A DNA stretch of 8,914 bases. It comes from Chloroflexota bacterium. GTDB taxonomy: Bacteria; Chloroflexota; UBA5177; JANWHV01. The DNA is taken from contig JANWHV010000059.1 in the NCBI GenBank assembly GCA_025450255.1, positions 1 to 8,914 of the forward strand, written 5' to 3'. The position numbers and the translations under genes were made by a program. Under the pieces are notes generated by a model. The model was not told the DNA's origin and did not search any database. It saw only the letters and a list, made by a program, of their open reading frames with translations. This document shows, in pieces, positions 6,722 through 8,914 of the stretch; the stretch's first letter is position 1, and each line of letters opens with the position of its first letter.

Positions 6722-6730
6722 TGGTACGAT
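6722..6730 (+). promoter_or_regulatory. Possible extended -10 promoter
   Basis: TGG-TACGAT fits the extended -10 form TGn-TATAAT, with four of six hexamer bases matching. No good -35 lies at 16-18 bases; TTGCGC (6699-6704) is 20 bases away. A start near 6737 would give a leader of about 175 bases for the gene at 6912. Confidence 0.3.
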
Positions 6731-6748
6731 CCTCTCAGAAGAGAACTG

Positions 6749-6806
6749 CTCGCGCGTGCTGTTGCGCGGCGCGAGGCGGCCGCCGTTCGACGGTGCGGAA
6801 GCATCG
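6749..6806 (+). promoter_or_regulatory. Structured leader with overlapping alternative helices
   Basis: CTCGCGC (6749-6755) pairs with GCGCGAG (6769-6775). CCGT (6783-6786) pairs with ACGG (6790-6793). CGGTGC (6791-6796) pairs with GCATCG (6801-6806, one G-U) around a GGAA loop of GNRA type. The last two helices share bases 6791-6793, so they cannot both form. That arrangement is typical of switching leaders, but it may be chance in GC-rich DNA. No known riboswitch class is recognised. Confidence 0.3.
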
Positions 6807-6839
6807 GGTGAAAGTGGTTTCGTCGCGGCGAGGTCCTGG

Positions 6840-6869
6840 TTGAGCGCGTATGGAACTATCGCGGATGAT
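6840..6869 (+). promoter_or_regulatory. Possible sigma70-type promoter before the 6912 gene
   Basis: TTGAGC (6840-6845) and GATGAT (6864-6869) are 18 bases apart and match 8 of 12 consensus bases. The transcript would start near 6876 and retain the GC hairpin at 6884-6899. This competes with the extended -10 at 6722. Neither is strong. Confidence 0.25.
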
Positions 6870-6883
6870 ATGTGAGCAAGGCA

Positions 6884-6899
6884 CGCGCGGCATCGCGCG
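6884..6899 (+). promoter_or_regulatory. GC-only hairpin abutting the ribosome binding site
   Basis: CGCGCG (6884-6889) pairs with CGCGCG (6894-6899) around a GCAT loop. The last stem base is the first G of the GGGAGG ribosome binding site (6899-6904) of the gene starting at 6912. A stable helix here could limit or modulate ribosome access. Confidence 0.45.
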
Positions 6900-6911
6900 G
6901 GAGGCTATTTC

Positions 6912-8012
6912 ATGAGCACGGCTCCGGGCGCGGTGGCCAAGGCATTCCTGGATGCCTTGCCGACGCTTGACTACAATAAGCTCGTCACCGAAGCTCGCCG
7001 CCAACTTGGTATCGTGCTGGTCGGCGATCCATGTACAGTCGATCCCATTCTCGCTCAACTTCGTGGCGAAGCCGATCTGGCGAGCGACACTCGCCTGGCA
7101 ATGTGGCGCTTTGCGAAGGACGCGCCGAGCCCGATCCCGGCCGGAAAGGCCGAACTTGTGATCGTGGCCCCGTGCACGCACGACAACATGCGTCAGGCGC
7201 GCGATGCCTTCGCCGGCGTGGCGACCTTGCCGGTGCGCATCGGCGACGACGCTGACGCCGAGAAAACGACGGACTCGTTATATCTGCCTGATACGAATGC
7301 CAGGACCGTTCAGACGCTGCTCATTCCCGCGATTGTCGAGCGATTGTGGGAACGGAGGCTTGCCCTTGGCAGGGGCGCACCGGGGACTCGCGATCTGATA
7401 ACGCGCCGCTTGACGCGCGGCGCCGCCAGGGACGTTAAAGTACTGCTCGGCTCGGTTGCCGGCGCCGGTAGCGGACGGAGCGGCGCGCCGACCGCGGCTA
7501 CGGCGCAATTGCTCATGCACCAGGCGGTATTGATTGTTTCGATAGCGGCGGTATTCGGCGCGCCATTGGATGACAAGCGCAATGTATTCGCACGCGTAGC
7601 GCCGAATCTAGCGCCGACGCTTTTGCTCGACGGCGCTGAGGCGGGGATCTCCAAGCTTGCGGTGAATGCGGGGAAAGATACGAAGTACGGGAAGCTCTAC
7701 GGACCAGTGGCGGCGTATGTCGCCAGACCGACGTTGTCGGCCTCAAGTACCCTCATTGCCGGGGCAGCGGCGCGGCGCGCGTTCCGCGCGGGGCCAGAGT
7801 CAACCACGATCTTGCGGCGCTCGCGAGACGCGGGCCGTCGAGCCGTGGTTGGGGTCGGCCAGGGGATGGCCGTGGTTGGGAGTTTGGTTGGAGCGCGATT
7901 CAAGGCCAGGAATGGGACCGTGGTGGATGCCCACGAGGCCAGTGATGACGTTGCCGGCGATGGCGATCGAGTCGAACCGGCGCGCGAGCCCGATGCAACG
8001 CCGGGTGCGTGA
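6912..8012 (+). CDS. Hypothetical protein, DUF697-like with degenerate nucleotide-binding domain
   Basis: The protein has 366 residues and no confident name. Residues 30-50 (LGIVLVGD at 32-39) look like the first strand and loop of a P-loop GTPase, but the expected GK[ST] is replaced by V-D-P (43-45). No NKxD motif is seen, so GTP binding is unlikely. A second strand-like segment, AELVIVAPC (80-88), follows. Residues 131-160 (pattern L-x2-I-x-ERLWERRLALGRGAP) and 197-216 (QLLMHQAVLIVSIAAVFGA) resemble the linker and Q-x3-V-x-IAA-x-[YF]G signature of DUF697 proteins. A further hydrophobic stretch lies at 311-328, and an Asp/Glu-rich disordered tail at 339-366. The start is ATG with GGGAGG 7 bases upstream. 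A membrane-associated role is inference. Codon use and frame look genuine; the family call is tentative. Confidence 0.85.
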   Translation: MSTAPGAVAKAFLDALPTLDYNKLVTEARRQLGIVLVGDPCTVDPILAQLRGEADLASDTRLAMWRFAKDAPSPIPAGKAELVIVAPCTHDNMRQARDAFAGVATLPVRIGDDADAEKTTDSLYLPDTNARTVQTLLIPAIVERLWERRLALGRGAPGTRDLITRRLTRGAARDVKVLLGSVAGAGSGRSGAPTAATAQLLMHQAVLIVSIAAVFGAPLDDKRNVFARVAPNLAPTLLLDGAEAGISKLAVNAGKDTKYGKLYGPVAAYVARPTLSASSTLIAGAAARRAFRAGPESTTILRRSRDAGRRAVVGVGQGMAVVGSLVGARFKARNGTVVDAHEASDDVAGDGDRVEPAREPDATPGA

Positions 8013-8071
8013 CGTCGCGTGGGCGATCCATGCCCGCTACGGTCGGCCCGTGCCGAGAGCCGGTGGCTGAG

Positions 8072-8740
8072 ATGGCGCTCACCGAAAAAGCATCGCCCCA
8101 CGTGCTCATCGTCGGAAGCGCGCCGGCGCGCGCGACACACCTTCAAACTCTGGCATTGGCTTCCGATGTGATCGTCTGCGCTGACGGCGGCGGAGACGCG
8201 GTGCTTCTTGCCGATCTCATGCCGGCCGTGGTGCTTGGCGACATGGACTCCATCTCAAACGACACGCGATCCCGCTTGGCAAATGCCGGCGTGGTGTTTC
8301 AGACGCACCCGACCGACAAGGACAAGACAGATCTCGAATTGGCGCTTGACTATGCGTTGTCATTGCGGCCGTCACGCATTACTATCGCCGGCGCTCTTGG
8401 CGGCATCCGACTCGACCATACGATCGGCAACCTGATGTTGCTCACGCTGCCGTCCTTGCGAGACATCGATACGCGCATTGAGGACGAAGCGGGCGTAGCG
8501 TTCGCGGTTACGGCGCACAGGCAGTTCGCGGGCTCGCCCGGCGACTACGTATCCCTGCTGCCACTCACCGAGCGGGTAGAGGGCATCGCTACCGAGGGCT
8601 TACGGTACGCGCTTCACGGTGAGACATTGCGTCGCGGCTCGACCCGCGGCATCAGTAATGAGCTCGACGACGCCCAGGCGTCGATCACGGTTTCGGCGGG
8701 CCTATTGCTTGTTCGTCACGAGCATCGAGCTGTTTGGTAG
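8072..8740 (+). CDS. thiN: Thiamine pyrophosphokinase
   Basis: This cytoplasmic enzyme transfers pyrophosphate from ATP to thiamine, giving thiamine diphosphate, the last step of thiamine salvage. From Met 8072 the protein has 222 residues, the family size. Motifs are in order: LIVGSAPA (12-19), CADGG (36-40), GDMDSI (56-61), TDKDKTDLELA (81-91), GALGG-x-RLDHTIGNL (107-121), SLLPL (161-165), TEGLRYAL (174-181), GISNE (193-197) and ITVSAGLLLV (205-214). These include the Asp residues that bind Mg-ATP. The RLDH motif has one extra residue (Ile) after GG. An in-frame GTG at 8009 would overlap the previous stop as GTGA, like nuoJ and nuoN, adding 21 residues. ATG 8072 is preferred for family length and a GGTGG (8062-8066) five bases upstream. 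No TPP riboswitch was seen upstream. Confidence 0.93.
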   Translation: MALTEKASPHVLIVGSAPARATHLQTLALASDVIVCADGGGDAVLLADLMPAVVLGDMDSISNDTRSRLANAGVVFQTHPTDKDKTDLELALDYALSLRPSRITIAGALGGIRLDHTIGNLMLLTLPSLRDIDTRIEDEAGVAFAVTAHRQFAGSPGDYVSLLPLTERVEGIATEGLRYALHGETLRRGSTRGISNELDDAQASITVSAGLLLVRHEHRAVW

Positions 8741-8914
8741 CCGACCAGAATCGTGGAGTGAAGTCGTCTCCGCCACGAACGCCATCCAGTTTTCACAGAG
8801 GATGGCGGTCTGAGCCGCGAACCGATCGTCGACGTCGCGCGCGCGCTGCATCACAGCCTCGGGCGTCGTCGGCTCCGCGGCTTCTAAGAGTTGCGAGCCA
8901 TCGACAGAAATCCA
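8702..8914 (-). CDS. Partial unknown protein, C-terminal end, converging on thiN
   Basis: On the minus strand a frame is open from the window edge (8914) to a TAG at 8702-8704, giving 70 residues with the N-terminus missing. Third codon positions are mostly G or C, and composition is ordinary rather than Arg-rich. A middle part (roughly MQRARDVDDRFAAQTAIL) looks helical and amphipathic. No family is recognised. The end overlaps the thiN 3' end by 39 bases in convergent orientation. The + strand frames here either hit stops or are Arg-rich. The call rests on frame openness and composition only, so it could be chance. Confidence 0.42.
   Translation of the reverse strand, partial: WISVDGSQLLEAAEPTTPEAVMQRARDVDDRFAAQTAILCENWMAFVAETTSLHDSGRLPNSSMLVTNKQ
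8780..8807. repeat. Perfect 8-bp inverted repeat downstream of thiN
   Basis: CGCCATCC (8780-8787) and GGATGGCG (8800-8807) flank a 12-base loop containing TTTT. It lies 40 bases after the thiN stop and could end thiN transcription, but no T-run follows it on the + strand. It also falls inside the possible minus-strand gene, where it would then be coding. Confidence 0.4.

Larger units (their letters stand above)
6539..6911 (+). other. 373-base intergenic stretch without a convincing gene
   Basis: No reading frame here looks real. The frames that are open encode Arg/Ser/Pro-rich sequences without conserved features. The stretch is instead rich in perfect inverted repeats, listed separately. 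It also has two weak promoter-like sites and a 10-base palindrome CCGTCGACGG (6610-6619). It most likely holds the 3' end of the small gene's transcript plus a structured leader for the gene at 6912. A small non-coding RNA is possible. No match to TPP, c-di-GMP or SRP RNA consensus was recognised. Confidence 0.5.

Noticed and set aside
6447..6722. 91-codon minus-strand frame over the small ORF
   Set aside because: Very Arg/Pro/Gly-rich with no domain, and it overlaps the small ORF that has the better ribosome binding site.
6783..6815. Possible SRP (4.5S) RNA because of a GGAA loop followed by GCA
   Set aside because: The conserved asymmetric and symmetric internal loop sequences of the SRP RNA helix 8 are absent; only a generic GNRA hairpin remains.
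6549..6875. 108-codon + strand frame in the intergenic stretch
   Set aside because: Arg/Ser-rich composition, non-ATG start without a ribosome binding site, and it runs across strong inverted repeats and promoter-like sites.
6735..7181. 148-codon minus-strand frame
   Set aside because: It overlaps the start of the gene at 6912, which has a consensus ribosome binding site; composition is shadow-like.
8013..8071. TPP riboswitch expected near thiN
   Set aside because: The gap is too short, and no CTGAGA or ACCTGA-type conserved elements are found here or in 6539-6911.
1..8914. CRISPR array, insertion sequence, tRNA or rRNA
   Set aside because: No regularly repeated units, transposase-like frames, terminal repeats, or tRNA/rRNA signature sequences were found on reading both strands.

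Overview
The window is bacterial, GC-rich DNA. It holds the 3' end of a complex I (NADH-quinone oxidoreductase, nuo) operon, followed by an accessory stretch whose best-recognised gene is thiamine pyrophosphokinase. All confident genes are on the + strand. The gene order nuoI-J-K-L-M-N and the NuoI, NuoK and NuoN sequences indicate a standard respiratory type-1 complex I. GTG and TTG starts are frequent: nuoJ, nuoM and nuoN use GTG, and nuoK most likely uses TTG. The phylum cannot be fixed from this sequence alone. A poorly sampled GC-rich lineage (for example Eremiobacterota/Vulcanimicrobiota or a neighbour) is only a guess.

Region 1 (1-6280) is nuoI (5' end cut by the window edge), nuoJ, nuoK, nuoL, nuoM and nuoN. 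They are tightly packed, with GTGA stop/start overlaps at I/J and M/N, a 1-base gap at K/L and a 10-base gap at L/M. The only real gap (999-1080, between J and K) carries two perfect hairpins. NuoI passes electrons through two 4Fe-4S clusters. NuoJ and NuoK form part of the membrane connection. NuoL, NuoM and NuoN are the three antiporter-like proton-pumping subunits. NuoM and NuoN keep the usual charged pump residues, but NuoL has Gly where the TM5 glutamate is expected and Val where the partner arginine is expected.

Region 2 (6281-6911) is mostly non-coding. It has three closely spaced palindromes (6316-6361), then a small gene (6410-6538) with a strong ribosome binding site for a 42-residue protein with one hydrophobic segment and a very arginine-rich tail. 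A 373-base gap follows (6539-6911). It contains several perfect stem-loops, a possible terminator, possible promoters, overlapping alternative helices, and a GC-only hairpin abutting the ribosome binding site of the next gene.

Region 3 (6912-8914) starts with a 366-residue protein that looks like a DUF697-type protein fused to a nucleotide-binding-like domain that has lost its P-loop. A complete thiamine pyrophosphokinase gene (thiN) follows closely. At the right edge, a partial minus-strand reading frame appears to converge on thiN and overlap its 3' end by 39 bases.

The nuo genes act as one machine. The downstream genes have no evident functional tie to complex I and probably form a separate transcription unit or units.
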